Positions 42,286 to 42,991 of a stretch of 42,991 nt of DNA are shown one piece after another. Under the pieces are notes generated by a model. It was not told the DNA's origin, did no database searches, and was given only the letters and a program-made list of their open reading frames with translations. The stretch is from NCBI RefSeq assembly GCF_000829695.1, contig NZ_BBNN01000041.1, positions 30,327 through 73,317 of the forward strand. Reading direction: 5' to 3'. The position numbers and the translations under genes were made by a program. How positions within the stretch are numbered: the first letter of the stretch is position 1; each line of letters opens with the position of its first letter. Origin of the DNA: Streptomyces sp. NBRC 110035. GTDB taxonomy: Bacteria > Actinomycetota > Actinomycetes > Streptomycetales > Streptomycetaceae.

Positions 42286-42991
42286 TTAACCTTTGCGAGC
42301 TTTGCGGCGATTGCGTTCAGTAACGCTCTCCGGGCGTCTGGTGGTCTTGCCGACGTCGTAGCGGGTGGCGGGCCGCTGGTTCTTCGATCCAAGCGGCCTG
42401 CCTGGTCCGGGTGTTGTGGGTTTCGGAGCACGGGCCGGATTGTGCAGGTGCGGGCGGATGTTCCTGAACCCGCGGCGGACGCGGGCCGGAGTGAGTCGGG
42501 AGGGTTCGGCCGGCTTCTCCCAGGGGCGGCGGAGGTCGGCGGCCGCCGCGCGGGTGAGGCGGAGCTGAGTGTGGGCGGCGATCACGATCCAGGTCCACCG
42601 GTCCGCCGCCTCGGGGGTACGGAGCTTGGGGCGGGTCCAGCCGAGGGTCTGTTTCGCGAAGCGGAAGGTGTGCTCCAGGTCGAATCTGCGCAGGAACGCC
42701 TGCCAGCGCAGATCGACGTCCTGGCTGGTCATCCCGGTGCGGGAGGACCACAGCCATAGCGGCAGCGGGTCGGCGCCGCCGGGCAGGTGGTCGACTTGGA
42801 GGCGGATCACCGTGCCCTCGATGACGGGGAGCTCGGCGGTGTGGTCGATCCACGCGGAGCGGGTGGTCAGCTTCGGGTGAAGCCGGTCGAAGGCGAGGGC
42901 ATTTGCGGTGCCGTACCGGTCGGTGACCTGCACCGTCGCGGCGTCCGGCTCGCCCCAGGTCTCGGGCTTGGCGAAGCGGAACTCCCTCCCG
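42286..42991 (-). CDS. DDE transposase, 3' part (runs off the window)
   Basis: The minus frame is open from the window edge to a TAA at 42286, about 234 residues of the C-terminal part. Landmarks are QAFLRRFDLEHTFRFAKQTLGWTRPKLRTP (the Glu of the DDE triad is expected in DLEHTFRFAK) and AADRWTWIVIAAHTQLRLTR, ending PLGSKNQRPATRYDVGKTTRR and a basic tail. This pattern is common among Streptomyces transposases of the IS701/NF-type DDE group. The N-terminus and upstream end are outside the window, so I cannot say if the element is intact. Confidence 0.85.
   Translation of the reverse strand, partial: GREFRFAKPETWGEPDAATVQVTDRYGTANALAFDRLHPKLTTRSAWIDHTAELPVIEGTVIRLQVDHLPGGADPLPLWLWSSRTGMTSQDVDLRWQAFLRRFDLEHTFRFAKQTLGWTRPKLRTPEAADRWTWIVIAAHTQLRLTRAAAADLRRPWEKPAEPSRLTPARVRRGFRNIRPHLHNPARAPKPTTPGPGRPLGSKNQRPATRYDVGKTTRRPESVTERNRRKARKG

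Overview
This GC-rich window comes from a Streptomyces-type actinomycete chromosome. It carries genes typical of that group: mycothiol synthase (mshD), a GlnR regulator, nickel-dependent Nur, the WhiG anti-sigma factor RsiG, a CssRS-HtrA secretion-stress locus, and cysA with a cysteine-rich leader peptide. From my memory of the family, the order of genes up to about 29.6 kb follows the conserved core of S. coelicolor around SCO4144-SCO4190. No search was run to confirm this.

Core, left to right. A CHAD-domain gene overlaps ppk (polyphosphate kinase). A 960-bp spacer with a very strong hairpin follows, then mshD, divergent from a secreted 5'-nucleotidase. Next come a secreted pectinesterase, the CssS/CssR sensor and regulator pair, a small ORF and a membrane-anchored HtrA-like protease that lacks a PDZ domain, a LacI regulator and GlnR. 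On the plus strand follow an alpha/beta hydrolase, a MoaD/ThiS-like protein, a polytopic membrane protein and a DUF2993 protein. Then come the sulfur locus (leader peptide, cysA, sseC-like gene), a DUF3099 protein, remnants of an IS481-type transposase and a VOC protein, a DsrE protein, a 32-residue membrane peptide, a nitrobindin-like protein, nur, ygfZ and dtd, then rsiG and an Eis-type acetyltransferase.

The 27.2-30.2 kb module is the most unusual part. Two paralogous GntR regulators flank a divergent 64-residue membrane protein. Both regulator genes appear to be leaderless and share an AACT-N17-AGTT element touching the -10 box. A perfect GCCAACT-N6-AGTTGGC palindrome lies in front of the small membrane gene. 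Directly after the second regulator lies a decayed HAD/phosphotransferase gene with a 2-bp frameshift and a large internal deletion.

The right part (30.2 kb onward) is accessory in character. It has a FadR-type regulator divergent from a class V aminotransferase, and a sugar-type ABC transporter (binding protein plus two permeases, no ATPase). It also has a broken AAA ATPase with an eight-copy Glu-Trp repeat, and a rifampicin monooxygenase gene (rox) preceded by a rifamycin-associated element. Then come a VOC protein, a TetR regulator with a clear operator divergent from a four-helix membrane protein, transposase fragments, an acetyltransferase bounded on both sides by an identical 33-bp palindromic repeat, and the 3' part of a DDE transposase that runs off the window.
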